In this document: positions 11,001 through 22,629 of the stretch, in pieces | How the letters are laid out: every line of letters begins with the position of its first letter | How positions within the stretch are numbered: position 1 is the first letter of the stretch | Source: Stentor coeruleus | Taxonomy: Eukaryota > Ciliophora > Heterotrichea > Heterotrichida > Stentoridae | Direction of reading: 5' to 3' | DNA: 55,520 nucleotides | Assembly: GCA_001970955.1 (NCBI GenBank) | Contig: MPUH01000421.1 | Span: 1 to 55,520 of the forward strand | Made by a program: the position numbers and the translations under genes | Notes under the pieces: generated by a model | What the model was told of the DNA's origin: nothing | What the model saw: the letters and a program-made list of their open reading frames with translations, nothing else | Database searches by the model: none

Positions 11001-12152
11001 GAATTTATTCTTATCAAGCAAAAAGAAAATAAAACAAACTATGAAAATGAATTATTTTTTATTATTTTTAATGCTTTTGGAAGTTCATTTGAGCATATAT
11101 ATCAAGCAGTTCAAGGACTTGCAACCTGTGAAATTGATAGAGTAGATGAGCTTTCAAATATGGATAACTCATTGATGTTTGCAGGTGTTGGAATCCTTTC
11201 AGTAGCTTTTACTTTTATAACTGCATATTTACTTACAATTGATGTGTATCTAAATAATCTTTGGGAAACTTTACACAAGCGTGTTATGAATGGATTTATT
11301 GAAATCAAATTACGTATAACTGAACGGTTAACTCATTACCACGACCTAGCAGAATATAGTTTAGCTGAGTCACAGCAACACTCAGCCAAGCATCAAAAAA
11401 AAGTCCATTTCCGGCATTCCCTAAGGTATCTTCTTCGTTTTTCACTACTTTTCATCTCAGCCGCAATCTTTTACATAGTCAGTGCTTTTGTATTTAATGA
11501 AAACATTCACAAATTTCTTCACTACCGACCTTTATTGGCTTCAACATTTATACAAAGAAAAATCAAAACCAATGAACTTTGCTTTTTCACCTTAGAAAAC
11601 GAGTTTCAATACACAAATGCTTCAATAAACAAATTATACCCTTATTTTTCCCCAATGCAGGATATCCATAATTCGATATATAATCTAGTTGATTTGATTG
11701 AATCTACTAAGATTACTTTACGAAATCATAATATAATGAAGTTTATGTCAGCTGATGTTAAAAGATATGTATATGAAAAATATGATGGGAAGAGAGCTTT
11801 TATGAAATTAGGGTCTTTTCGTGCTTTGAGCTTTTTAATGCAAGAATCACTTTTTATTTCTATGGATAATACTATTAATGATTTTTCTGTTATTGAAGAC
11901 TTTTTTAAAGAAGTTAAGGAGTATAGTGAAGTTACAAAGGCTATTGGTATGAAAGTGAATACTGATTCAAAGAGTTTTATTGATTTGCAGGTTTCGAATT
12001 TGATTTACTTTACTTCTGCGTTTTGTTTGATGTGGCTTGGATTATATCTTGGGTTTTATTTGCCATATTTATCAAGTGAAGTGAATATGACAAAGTATAT
12101 TACAAAGCTTCTTATGATTATTCCGAACACATTTAATATTGGAAATAGATAA
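8052..12152 (+). CDS. TmcB-like PAS-domain multi-pass membrane protein (paralogue 1)
   Basis: CDS join(8052..10589, 10605..12152), 1361 residues after removing a 15-nt intron. The N-terminus has about seven hydrophobic segments between residues 24 and 310. A central soluble region contains a TPR_TmcB-like helical pair ('FPNSNEVKQNYGSFML') and then a PAS-like domain near 540-650 (the 'GKVLFYN...LGY' pattern). A second PAS-like segment contains FICAIDP and GHSK. The C-terminal half has a TM helix around 840-862 that spans the splice junction, a roughly 170-residue probably extracytosolic domain, and TM helices near 1036-1059, 1121-1143 and 1315-1338. The name comes from Dictyostelium 'tiny macrocysts' proteins; related PAS/TM proteins are abundant in ciliates. 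Ligand and output are unknown and no catalytic domain is seen. It lies tail to tail with a paralogue. Confidence 0.85.
10590..10604 (+). other. 15-nt spliceosomal intron
   Basis: GTAAATTGTATTTAG. Phase 0. If retained, it adds an in-frame TAG. Removal joins ...IVLLLS to IVIMIITN and restores one hydrophobic helix and a continuous frame shared with the paralogue, which has no intron here. Confidence 0.95.
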
Positions 12153-12305
12153 TATTTGATTATTATTAATATAAGTTTTATATATTAAAGAATGGAATAA
12201 AATAATTGATTTGGAGTTTATGTGCTTAAATCAAAGTAAAAATTATATTGATTTTTTATAATTTTAATTACTTAATAAAGCTGAATTTAGCCTAATATGG
12301 CTTTA

Positions 12306-15300
12306 TTATATATTTAAAATTTTTAGGACTCTTGTTATCTTGCTAAGCATTTTAATTTCAAAATTCAGAAATGGATAATAATACAGCATATAGCCTAAAA
12401 GCATGAAAATACAGCAAATTATATTAAAATTCAAAAGCTGTGACAAAAGGTTCTCAATTATAGTTTTTGAATCCTCATTAGACATTTTAGTTGCAATTTT
12501 CCCAATATTTGTATACTCTATAACATTTGCTACAAGTTTAGAAAATACAGAAGGATCATCTTGTTTCCCATTAAATGATATAAAAATTGATTCTTGCAAT
12601 AGGTAAGCAAGTCCACGAATACTCCCGAGTAATAAAAATGTTGGATTATTAGGATCACCTTTCAAAATAATGTTTTTCAAAGTACTTGACATTATTTTTT
12701 GCAAATTACTCTTTATGATCTGGGTTTGAGAAAAACTAAGAAATTTTATTACAGAAATTAAAGCATCACCAGGAGGATTAATTGAGTTAAATTCAGGGTA
12801 TATGGATAAAAGTGATAAATTTGTAGGCTTTAATTCTGTTTCTAATGTAAAAAAGCACATATGATTTGATTTTATTCTTCTTTGCAAGATTATTGATATG
12901 AGTTGAGGACGATAATATAAATTATTATGAACATTCGCTTCAAAAATAAAAGTGCTCAGGATGTAAAATATTATTACAAAGATAATCATTATTGAAAATC
13001 TCCATAAATAATGAAGTGAATGACGAAAGTTTATCGGTTTATTTTTTTTAATATTTTCGTTCTCTATTTTATCTACTGAAAAATCGTTATAATTGTGAAC
13101 TAAAATAAGTCTTTCAGAAATGCAACTTTTCAGTTTTGTAAACCTAAATTTTGCTTTGTTTTTTAAATTTTCCCATAAAACATTTAAATTTTTATCTATT
13201 GTAAGCAAAAAGCACAGAATAAAAAAAAAACAGCAACTTAGAACAGCAAGACTCGCAAAAAGCAAATATTGGCTCATATCTTTAAGATTATCAATTCGGC
13301 TAAGTTCACATTTTTCTAAGTTCACCATAGCATCATATATAATATCAAAAGAATTCCCCATACTTATAAAAACAACAAAAAATAAATGGTCAGTATAGTT
13401 GTTTTTTCCTTCTTGCATTTCATTAACAATAGAATATGACTAAATAATTTTTACACTTGTCAAAAAAAGATCTAATAAATTAGGAAGGTTTGAATATCGA
13501 AGTATTGGCTTTTTCTCATAAACCCAATACGGTATAATTTTTTCTTTAATAATTCTTGATGATGGGCAATAAGACCACTCACTATATTCATCTGATAACA
13601 CATTTTTTCTTTCCTTAAGTAAAGATAATAAAGTGTTAACATTATCATAAGTGTAATAAGCTGTATAATTCCCATGTATAGAAGCATCAAGGTAACGTAA
13701 AATAAAAGAAACTCCTGATACAAGATAGCCTATATCACCTAAGTTTATCATAGGCTTAAGAGAATTAGAGTGTTTTACTTCAAGGGATATATATGATAAA
13801 GATGCAATACTGGATATTATCATAACTAAAATCTGAATAGAAATTACTGAAATAAACAACACAAGTTTTGTCATGCTTAGTACAAAAACTGCTTTTTTTA
13901 AAGATTTTATTTCAACTTCAGTTATTCCTTGTAGGTCTGGCTTTAAGGAATCTATTGATTTTTCTCTATTGCATTTACTTATATAACTAGCCCCCATGAG
14001 TAATTGTGTAGTGTCATTATTTCCTTGTTCACTACTCATCAAGTTTGTTTTTGATAAAATTACTTCAGAAGCCAATTTAAAAATAGAATCAATATCGTTT
14101 TCTTTATAAAAATCCTCGAAGTTATTTTTCCAACTCAGCAACTCATCATCAGAATTTGTTAAGTACAATAATGTCATTTCTATATTCCCAATAATTTTTT
14201 TTTTTTTCAATACCCCAAACAAGTCTTTTTTATTAAAGCCATTAGCTTTTGGGCTTAAGGGGAAAATTTTATCTTCAATCATGTTGTTTTCAATATTTTC
14301 ATAAACGAAGTTTGAAAAAGTTTCACCTATAATTTTGTTTGTCTCAATAACGAAATATTTCGCAAAACCTTTACTATGCCCAAGAATAACTCCATATTTA
14401 TTCAATAATGCAACTTCTCTTTTTTTCGATATCAACGGATCGAATGAGCATACAAAATTTAGATTTGTCTTATAAGAAACAAGCTCACTATTGACTATTC
14501 CTTCTAATAAAAAACCTTCATGAGATAATAATGGTAGTCCTGAATTATTTATCACTTTGTGAGTAATTGTTTCTCCTATGAATTTTTTAATAGTTTTAAA
14601 TGGATCATTGCAAAAATTTGGGACTATTAAGTTATCTATATAAAGTTCTTGGGCAATTTCTGGCGTTATTGATAAAAATTTGAGGAAATTATTATTACAT
14701 TGTATAATTTTCCCAAAACTATCTATAGCACAAGAAACAATAAAAAAGCAACGACGCTGATGAAAACTAAAAGGATTCATATATTGTGTATCATTATACA
14801 CAAAATTTAGGCTTTCAGTCAAATAGTGTTCTCCAGAAATAGGATCTCCAAGTATATTTGTCAATAAAGAACCATATAATTTTTTTATCTCACTTGCCTG
14901 AGGATAAGCTTTTATTAGAAATCTGTATTTCCGTATTAATTTATCACAATTAGTTACAGTGCTTGCTGTGAGGGATTTTAATTGTGACAGCTTTAACTTT
15001 TTGTCTTGCAACTGATAAATAAGTTTCCCAAGAGTCTCACAAAAATTTATATCTTTGGTCTTTATGCTGGAAAAATCATCGAAAAACTCTATGATTTTCA
15101 TTGAGTCTGAGGATTCATTGCATTTTTTAGTCAGAAAGCATTTGCATCNATATTTTAGATTAAAAAAATAAAATATTAGGATTTTTTTATATGAATGTGC
15201 TGGAAAAATCATCGAAAAACTCTATGATTTTCATTGAGTCTGAGGATTCATTGCATTTTTTAGTCAGAAAGCATTTGCATCTATATGCTTGAAATCTTGT

Positions 15301-16494
15301 TAGTATATTTAATTGAAATAATGGGATTTTTGTTATTAGATTAAGTGCAAGCATTGGATTTTCTAATATTTCATCAGCATAATATGCTTGGATTATGCAA
15401 TTCATTGGGTCTTTGCTGTATTTATAATTTTTATACATTTGCTCTAAAAGATAGGGATTGTTTTTTTTTATAAGATCAAGTCTTATTGATAGCTCATAAT
15501 TGTCAAAACTATGATGAATTGAAACTTCTCTTGGCATAATTATGCTTGTTCTAAAATGCATCAAACTATACGTTATTGGAAAAGCAAGTAATTGGGCAAA
15601 TAGACTTAATAATATAATTATTTCTGAATTATTCAAGTAAAATCCTATCAAGAATATTAAACTCAGTAATGCACAGTCTAAATGAGCAAATATTTTGATG
15701 AAATTAATTTCATATGAATAAAAAGGTAATTTGTACAATGCATAAGCACAGCATATACTATATAAAATTGCTTCAGAAATCAGGAACACCTGATAATGCG
15801 CTTGTTTGAAATTCACATGCATAAAGCAATTAATAAAGTATACAACTTTGCTTAATATACAACTTTTAGCTGTAATTTTTCTATTTGTATTGTTTTCTGA
15901 TAAAAAATGCTTTGGTGAATATGAACATACTTCATAGAAAAAAGTCAAAACAAGCAGAATTGATAGAATTATTACAGGAAGAATTTTTCCAATAATTCCA
16001 TAGTTGAATTCATCAGATGAAAAGCCACTAGAATATTCTTTTACATGCATTAAAGTTGATGATGAATACTTGAAAACAACTAAAAAAAATATGCTAGTTG
16101 GAATAAATGAAAGCTCGCATATAAAAATTAGTAACGCTTTTAGTAAGAACAATATAATTTGAGAAGTTTTTTTCTTGTAATAGTTAAGAATAAAAATAAA
16201 AACCAAGCATAAAAGTCCTGTTGTAGTTACAATAGTTTCAAAAAAGAAAAACTCACGAGCCAAATCGAATTTCATTGATATAGTATCAAATGAAGCAATG
16301 CTAATTGAATTCCAAAAAAGTTCGTAGTCCTTCCAATTTTTCACCTTCAAACCAAAGAACCACAAAAATTGAATATTTTGTGCTAGTATTACAAGATTAC
16401 GAGACACTTGAATTAAGATCCACCTTAATCTATTACATTCTAAAATGTCTTCTGATGGGTATAAGGTCAACCAAATCAGGTCTAAGGATTCCAT
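12306..16494 (-). CDS. TmcB-like PAS-domain multi-pass membrane protein (paralogue 2), split by an assembly gap
   Basis: Most likely CDS complement(join(12306..13439, 13455..15064, 15198..16494)), about 1346 residues. Two things break the frame. One is a 15-nt intron at 13440-13454. The other is an N at 15149 flanked by an 84-bp perfect direct repeat; dropping one repeat copy and the 48 bases between restores a continuous frame. The architecture matches paralogue 1: an N-terminal multi-TM block, with NW..Y..FWN.IS and LAQNIQ shared near the start; a TmcB-TPR-like segment ('AYPQASEIKKLYGSLL'); PAS-like regions with FVCSFDP and GHSKGF; and a C-terminal block of four TM helices around a Cys-containing loop. 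Sequence identity to paralogue 1 is low outside these blocks, so the duplication is old. Function is unknown; a membrane sensor is a reasonable inference. Confidence 0.85.
13440..13454 (-). other. 15-nt spliceosomal intron
   Basis: On the minus strand: GTAAAAATTATTTAG. Phase 0, carrying an in-frame TAG if retained. Removal joins ...LFLTS to SYSIVNEMQEG and merges two frames that together match paralogue 1, which is uninterrupted at the equivalent place. Confidence 0.95.
15065..15281. repeat. 84-bp direct repeat flanking an N (assembly join)
   Basis: Positions 15065-15148 and 15198-15281 are identical; N is at 15149, followed by 48 AT-rich bases. Both copies encode the same peptide of TmcB-like paralogue 2 (the CKCFLTKKCNES segment). 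The single-copy reading restores the gene, so this is probably two unmerged contig ends. Confidence 0.85.
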
Positions 16495-17725
16495 TTATAT
16501 AATTAGTCTGTAAGGCCATTATATGTTGACTGCTTTGAAATTCTTTTAAAGTCTTAATAGTAAATAATATTATTCAACAAAGGGAAATAAGTTGAAGACA
16601 TAATTTATTATCATTTGATTTCTTATTGGGATTGCATCCATTATTTACAGGAATTCTAATTTCATATTATAATTATATTTATTATGGTTTATAAAATTTA
16701 ACTCTAGATGATTATAAAAATTCCTATCAAATTACAGGATAAAGATTTTAATAAAAACAAATAACTAAATCTTATAGTAAAAACTTGAACTTTTCGAATG
16801 ATTTTTGAGTCTCTTCATAAATTTAAGGTCATATAATTATTCTCAGTTTTTAACTAATCTAAGAATAAATTTGTGTAAAATTTTACTACGTCACAGAAAT
16901 ATTGACTTTTATTAATCAGGAAATCAAGATAAAGAATATTAATTCAATTACTGAAGTAAAAGTATTTTGGTGAATGCCTAAACCTATAAAAAATTCAAAT
17001 CCGATTGTCTAAGTGCTGATTTGCATAAATCTTAGTAACTGACGCCTAAATTAGCTATAGAAGAAATTTTAAAAGACTAAAATAGTGAGAAAATTTCAAT
17101 CAAGCCAGAATTAGAAGGAAAAAAATCATGGACAAGAAAAATCGTAAAACAAAGTGCAAGGGTTGGAACACAATTCTCAAATACTAAATAATTATACATA
17201 ATTTTACTGAAGGCAAGCACGTAAAATTTTATGTCATTTTTTTTTAGAATTTTTTTCCAAATGGCAAATGAACTGGTGAACTTAAAAAACATATCGAAGA
17301 ACATAGAAAATTCCAAATTGATTTTTTTAATGTTGTGATGCAAATGAAAATATTAAAATAGTTCGTGAGAAAAAAAATATCCTATGCTTATCGATTGTGA
17401 AAAAATAATTACAACAAAAAAGGCTAAAGAATTATTTTAGCATAAAAAGATTGGAATTCTAGATACCTCAGATGCGGGAAAATATGCAAATGGAAGAAAA
17501 AATAAAACTCATTTGAAGATAGCAAAAAGTCAACCAATATGATTAAAATCAGTTTTAATATGCTTTTTATATAATTTCTATTGATTATTTAAACAAATAG
17601 ATGCAATATAAAAAGGTTAAAAAATAATATAATCATTCTTGAAAGCATAATGATATATATATAATTATTATTTGCATAAGCATCATCATAATAATTTCAT
17701 AAATTTCCTTATTTCATTCTTATAA
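16495..17725. other. 1.2-kb intergenic region, possible decayed coding text
   Basis: AT-rich region between divergent genes. On the plus strand from about 17080 to 17360 one frame reads as polar, protein-like sequence broken by several stops (for example 'TGELKKHIEEHRKF' and 'MDKKNRKTKCKGW'), which could be an old pseudogene. I cannot assign a family. The opposite-strand 88-codon frame at 17077-17343 is its hydrophobic antisense shadow. Nothing else was recognised. Confidence 0.35.
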
Positions 17726-18870
17726 ATGGGCTGTTGCGGGAATAAGCAGGCAGCAAGCCATGAGATAGAATCTGAAATAAGGCGCTTGGGAGAGGATAAA
17801 TCTAAGTTACTAATGGAACAAGATTCTTTTAAAGATGCTGAAATCCTTTACAATTTATCAGAGGAAGAAATTGCATTTATGTGTAAAAGACTAACAACAA
17901 GCCTAATCAATTTACAAAATGAAGAGACTCATCTTGAATCCTTAACATCATTAGCAAACGAGATAACAAAGCAAAACCAAGATTTAGATGAGCAAATCCA
18001 ACAAAGCGAAACAGAATATCACATGCTTCAAAGTACAATTACTAATAAAAAGCAGGAGCTTTTAGACAATACCGAAGAACTTAGCCATTTATTTCACGAA
18101 TCATCATCGTTTTCTATAGAATTCAACAAAAAAACTGAAGAAATCAGTGAACTTAGCCTGGCTGCATCAGAAGCTGGATATATACAAGATAAAATCCAAG
18201 GGTTAAAAGAAAAAATTGACATACTAACTGAGACAAACAATAAAATCGACAAGAACTCTATAGAAATCCAATGTCTAGAAGATGATATTGAAGACTTAAA
18301 ACCAAAGATTAAACAACAGAATTCGAAACATCAAATTTTATCACTTTTAGACGATGAAATTAATTATTTACAAGCCCAGTTGAAACTTTCTGCAATTTCA
18401 GCTTCAGAAATCAAGTACTTTAAAGATATAGAAAAAACTAGAAATGATTTAGATCAGAAGGTAAATGGACTTGATTTGAGACTTGAGGAAATTAATCAAT
18501 TTGATGTTGATGAATTGNGAATTTTGGGGTAAAAATGGGAAAGGTTTTTTGAAGAATTTTTGAGGAAATTAATCAATTTGATGTTGATGAATTGATAAAA
18601 ACAAAAGAATCACTGTTAATGGTGAAAATGACTTTGAAACAAGATTTAAAGGATCATATGCCTGATGGCAGTAAAAAGATCGTAAAAAAGAATAAGTTGG
18701 AATCGAGAAAAAGCAGGCTCAATGTGGATATAAATAGGAAGACTGTAAATTTTGATTCAATATACGAGAAAGTATGCATAAAATTGCAGAAAAAACAAAC
18801 AGAGAAAATCAATTTGGAAGCACAGCTAATAGAATTCCAAGAAATTATACAGGAAATCGAAATGAAGTAG
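17726..18870 (+). CDS. Coiled-coil protein with N-terminal acylation motif, split by an assembly gap
   Basis: Likely CDS join(17726..18517, 18595..18870), 355 residues. The interruption at N 18518 is flanked by a perfect 35-bp repeat (18483-18517 and 18560-18594). Dropping one copy keeps the frame: ...FDVDEL continues into IKTKESLL. The N-terminus MGCCGNKQ has Gly2 plus two Cys, a typical N-myristoylation and palmitoylation signal, so membrane anchoring is likely. Residues from about 20 to the end are almost entirely heptad-rich coiled coil (Glu, Gln, Leu, Lys). No catalytic domain is seen. This pattern is common for ciliate cortical or membrane-tethered scaffolds, but no specific family is recognised. 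Confidence 0.7.
18483..18594. repeat. 35-bp direct repeat flanking an N (assembly join)
   Basis: Identical 35-base copies at 18483-18517 and 18560-18594, with N at 18518 and a 41-base insert that would truncate the coiled-coil gene. The structure matches the other N joins in this window and is probably artefactual. Confidence 0.85.
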
Positions 18871-19154
18871 ATTTATTATTGCATTTTTGACAGATTATTA
18901 TAAGAAAGCAACTTTTTACATAATCTTATAATAAACCATCTTTCAATTGCAAACTATTACAAATATAAATCTATTCTGTATATATACACAATTTAATCAT
19001 AAAAATCCCAAAAATAGCATATATAAAATATATCATAAAACAACTATAAGCATTTATTTCTCATTGAATTCTTAAGATAATCAAACTTTATAAGCTAGCA
19101 TTTCTCACTCTATATAAAAACACAAAATATAAACTTTTACTATGCATTAATAAT

Positions 19155-19913
19155 ATGAAAAAAATAAGCTCAATACCTTTATCTCATGATGCTATCAAAC
19201 AATTCCAACTATCCCCAACAGAGTCAATTGAGAAATCCTATGTCATCTCAGTACTTAGCATCCTGTAATTTTTATGCAGTCTGAATTCTAAGGATTTTAC
19301 CAATGCTATAAGAGAAATTTCTAGTGAATCAGACTCACTGATTGATGATTTAAACAAACTAACTATACAAGAAATATCTTTAGAATACTTTTTATCAAAG
19401 CATTTCTTTCTAAGTTCATGTGATTTTTGCTACAAACTAAGCCGACTAATCCCTTCTTTAGCTTATATACAAGTAACCTCAGAAGACATTGAATCAAATC
19501 CAAACATTTCTTATATGCAAATCCCTTCAACTGCAGATTTAGTGTTTTTTGTTTTCCCTGATCAACTTTTATATAAAAATATAGACAATTTCCAATTTGC
19601 ATCTCAGAGACTTGACACTGACCATGAGCTTTTTGGTGTGGTTTTTAAGAAAAAAAACTATTTTATCGGGTTATATTTCACATTTAAAGGTTGGGTGTTC
19701 TGCAAAAACTCTGGAAAACTCGTTTTTACAAATTGGGCCGAAGGATGTGCTGCAGCTTATGAGATGGGAATGAGTATGCATATTATGTTTTATGTAAGAA
19801 ATGTTGTATCGTTGAAAGAACCTGAGAATATGAACGAGGTTATGAATGTTATGCAGGAATTCTCAGAATTTTATAAGGAAATACCTAGAAATCGAGTTTA
19901 TTTTAATAATTAG
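19155..19913 (+). CDS. Uncharacterised 247-residue protein, weak USP-fold resemblance
   Basis: CDS join(19155..19264, 19280..19913). The 15-nt intron carries an in-frame TAA if retained. The spliced product begins MKKISSIPLSHDAIKQFQLS and is not clearly assignable. Its C-terminal third ('ELFGVVFKKKNYFIGLYFTF', then KGWVFCKNSGKLVF and IMFYVRN) faintly recalls the final strands of a ubiquitin-specific protease: the xLxxVVxH.G..xGHY block, a W with N/D, then the xLFY strand. The catalytic His of 'GHY' would be Leu here, and no catalytic Cys box is evident near the N-terminus. If the resemblance is real it would be a non-catalytic relative. I treat it as hypothetical. The start is the first ATG in frame, with TAA just upstream in 'ATGCATTAA'. 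Confidence 0.65.
19265..19279 (+). other. 15-nt spliceosomal intron
   Basis: GTAATTTTTATGCAG. Phase 2; retention gives an immediate in-frame TAA. It is the only one of the five with a CAG acceptor. Removal joins SVLSIL to LNSKDFTN and makes a 247-codon frame. Confidence 0.85.
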
Positions 19914-20638
19914 ATTTTGGAGAATTTAAGGGAAAAATTGTGTGGATATAGGGGAGATGATTAAGTAAATGAGGAATTTTATGTAAGATAATAAGATTAT
20001 GCTAGGGAGGATATGAGGAATAATGCAATTAGAGTAAAAAATGTTTAGAAATAATAATATAAGGAAGATTATAGGAATATAGGATTAAGGAAAATATAAT
20101 AATTGAGATGTAAATCATATATAGGCAAGTTATGAAGAGAGATTATAATGAAATATAATTGTGAATGTCGATAATTTATGAAGTTTAGGGTATAAAAAAA
20201 TATGGGCTTGAAGACAAGATGATTTCAATAAGAATTTTATGTTGTAAGTAACTGATGATACTAATATCCAAAAATTCTTAATAATAATTAATAATAGCAA
20301 AATGATTACACTGTATATTTAAACTATATAAAACATTTTACCAAGTTTAGAAATAAAATAATATATCTTATTATGTTTAAAGTACTTTTATAAAGAATCC
20401 TATCTTTTTCTCATGCTAAATTAAAATAATAAAATAAAACTTCATATTCTGTTTACTTATATTTTTACAAATCTTCTAATAATAGCTCATGCGAATTTTT
20501 ATCATCATTTAAATTTTCATGCAAAATATTTTAAAATTCTCCCTTTCCATAAAATTCCATATTACCTAAAAACATGAGCAGCCTAAGCCCATCTAACCAT
20601 ATTTGATAACACTATATTATAAAATTACTAACTTGTAA
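19914..20638. other. Intergenic, about 0.7 kb
   Basis: The first part (19914-20210) is purine-rich on the plus strand (many GGA/AGA runs) and the rest is AT-rich. It should contain the 3' end of the preceding gene and the 5' flank of the ORP gene. No open frame, RNA gene or repeat is supported. Confidence 0.5.
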
Positions 20639-22381
20639 ATGGAAGGCTACTTACAGAAATGGACAAACTACGTGTTTGGCTGGCAAAAAAGATATTTTGT
20701 TTTATCAGAAGGGATTCTAATATATAGCGAGGAAAAACAAGAATCTCCTTTAGGAACAATCCATTTAGATATCTCACAAATATTTAAACATCCCAAAAAC
20801 GCTAAGCGCTTTTATATCGATACTGGACTTGTGCATATTCATCTTAAAGCTAAATCAGAGTCAGATGCTAATTTATGGTTTAATACACTAGAGGCTCACA
20901 AATGTATAACAAATAGTTACTCACAGAAAAATGAAGTTATTAATCTGATCTCGGAAAAAATTGCTGAAATTAATAGCATCCATGCTCAAATTTTAGCGGA
21001 AGCTGATATTATTCCTATAAACATTATAAGGACTACTCCTGGCTTGGAAAGAGCCATTTCCTTGTGTGAAGAAATGAAAGATATGGCTTCAGAAACTTTA
21101 GGTTATATTGAAATGCAAGAAAACTATTTTATCCAACCAGAAGAGATTTCATTCACACCTTTAAAACAAAATAATAAAATCGAAGTATTATGCGATGATA
21201 CTGATACATTTGTTGATGCACTAAGCCAAATTTCTGATATAGAAGATAATGGACCTGCTGATGTGCCTTACAGAAAAAGTTTGCCATATTTGCGTGATCC
21301 AAACCAGAAAATCCACATTTGGAAAATCATAAAAGACTCAATAGGTCTTGAACTAAGCCGTATAGCCGTACCTGTATATTTTAATGAGCCTCTAAGTTTT
21401 CTTCAACGATTCAGTGAGGACCTATCTTATAATTCCATAATCCTCAACGCGTCAACTTGTGACGATTCTACCTTACGCTTAGCATATATAGCAACATTTA
21501 TCGTAAGTACATATGCAAGTAGTGATTGTCGTACAATGAAACCTTTTAACCCACTCTTAGGAGAAACTTTTGAGCTTTGTCGAGATGGTTTTAGGCTTAT
21601 AACAGAACAAGTAAGCCATCATCCACCTATATCAGCTTTATATTGTGAGCATCCAGCTTATATATTCTCAGCAAGTACTGAAGTTAAGACAAGTTTTGGA
21701 GGAACTCATTTAAATGTTCATCCTGAAGGGAAAAACCATTTATTTCTTAAAGCTTTTGGCGATCATTATGTATGGGAAAAACCATTTACTAATGTCCATA
21801 ATATTATTATTGGGAAAATTTATGTGGACCATTTTGGTACAGTTGAAATTTTAAATGAAAATAATGGAGAAAAAGCGGTTGTTGAGTTTAAAAAACGAGG
21901 GTGGTTCAGCAGTTCCATTAATGAAGTTGAAGGGATAGTTTATGATAGATATGGGAAGGAAGTGTGGAGAATTGAAGGGAGATGGAATAAAGGGATGAAT
22001 ATTATAAACACAACAACTCGTAATGAAATTCAAGCTTGGGAGGTTTACCAATTTCCAGAAAATTACGATTTCAACTATTTTTTCAGTGATTTTGCTTTAC
22101 AATTAAACCTGCCTGCGCATTATTTTCATGGTCTGCCAACAACAGATTCAAGATATCGACCAGATCAAAGATGCTTGGAAAATGGGGATATAAAAACAGC
22201 GACGAATGAGAAGTTTAGACTTGAAGAAAAACAAAGGGCTGCTAGAAAAATTATGGAGAAAAACAATGAGCATCATGTTCCTAAATGGTTTAAGTTTGAT
22301 GGTGATGAGTGGAAGTACCTAGGAGGTTATTGGGAATGTAGAGAAAAAGATAAATTTGTTGATCTTCCTGATATTTATTAG
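20639..22381 (+). CDS. Oxysterol-binding protein-related protein (ORP), PH + ORD
   Basis: 580 residues. A pleckstrin homology domain occupies residues 1-92, beginning MEGYLQKWTNYVFGWQKRYF with the usual terminal-helix Trp (FNTLEAHK region). A linker of about 120 residues follows. The OSBP-related lipid-binding domain spans about 215-575 and includes the signature EQVSHHPP at 323-330 and the upstream MKPFNPLLGETFE block. ORPs shuttle sterols or exchange PI4P and other lipids at membrane contact sites; the PH domain binds phosphoinositides. No FFAT motif is obvious, so ER/VAP tethering is not supported by sequence. The length is typical of short ORPs with a PH domain. Start is the first in-frame ATG; stop is TAG. 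Confidence 0.96.
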   Translation: MEGYLQKWTNYVFGWQKRYFVLSEGILIYSEEKQESPLGTIHLDISQIFKHPKNAKRFYIDTGLVHIHLKAKSESDANLWFNTLEAHKCITNSYSQKNEVINLISEKIAEINSIHAQILAEADIIPINIIRTTPGLERAISLCEEMKDMASETLGYIEMQENYFIQPEEISFTPLKQNNKIEVLCDDTDTFVDALSQISDIEDNGPADVPYRKSLPYLRDPNQKIHIWKIIKDSIGLELSRIAVPVYFNEPLSFLQRFSEDLSYNSIILNASTCDDSTLRLAYIATFIVSTYASSDCRTMKPFNPLLGETFELCRDGFRLITEQVSHHPPISALYCEHPAYIFSASTEVKTSFGGTHLNVHPEGKNHLFLKAFGDHYVWEKPFTNVHNIIIGKIYVDHFGTVEILNENNGEKAVVEFKKRGWFSSSINEVEGIVYDRYGKEVWRIEGRWNKGMNIINTTTRNEIQAWEVYQFPENYDFNYFFSDFALQLNLPAHYFHGLPTTDSRYRPDQRCLENGDIKTATNEKFRLEEKQRAARKIMEKNNEHHVPKWFKFDGDEWKYLGGYWECREKDKFVDLPDIY

Positions 22382-22416
22382 TAATAGAAATATTGATTAT
22401 AGAATGTGTTAGATAG

Positions 22417-22629
22417 TTATTCAGGGGTTTTATCATCAGATATATTTATTTGAGGGAGATCTAAAGGAAGTTCTATTTGGCTTTCTTGGGCTAATTCTTC
22501 GGTTATTTTTTCGATTTTCTCAAGGAGCTCTTGCAGGCTGACTGTTGTTGTAGCTAAAATTGTTGGTTCTTGCGAGTTTTTCACTGCAAGACAGAGAGTG
22601 AGTAAGCATAACCAAACCACTGTTTTCAT
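22417..22629 (-). CDS. Small secreted protein, 70 residues, hypothetical
   Basis: A short frame starting MKTVVWLCLLTLCLAVKNSQ: a Lys followed by an 11-residue hydrophobic core and small residues, a convincing signal peptide. Cleavage would fall around residues 16-20. The mature part is acidic and helical (LQELLEKIEKITEEL, then a Pro/Asp-rich tail) without cysteines. It is convergent with the ORP gene, whose stop is only 35 bases away. The composition is unlike random AT-rich sequence, which supports it being real, but no homologue is recognised. Confidence 0.5.
   Translation of the reverse strand: MKTVVWLCLLTLCLAVKNSQEPTILATTTVSLQELLEKIEKITEELAQESQIELPLDLPQINISDDKTPE

Noticed and set aside
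17077..17343. 88-codon minus-strand ORF
   Set aside because: Looks like the hydrophobic antisense of the more protein-like, broken plus-strand frame; no family match.
17200..17360. C2H2 zinc-finger relic (TGELKKHIEEH on the plus strand)
   Set aside because: The H-x3-H spacing is suggestive, but no CxxC precedes it in any frame, so the call was not kept.
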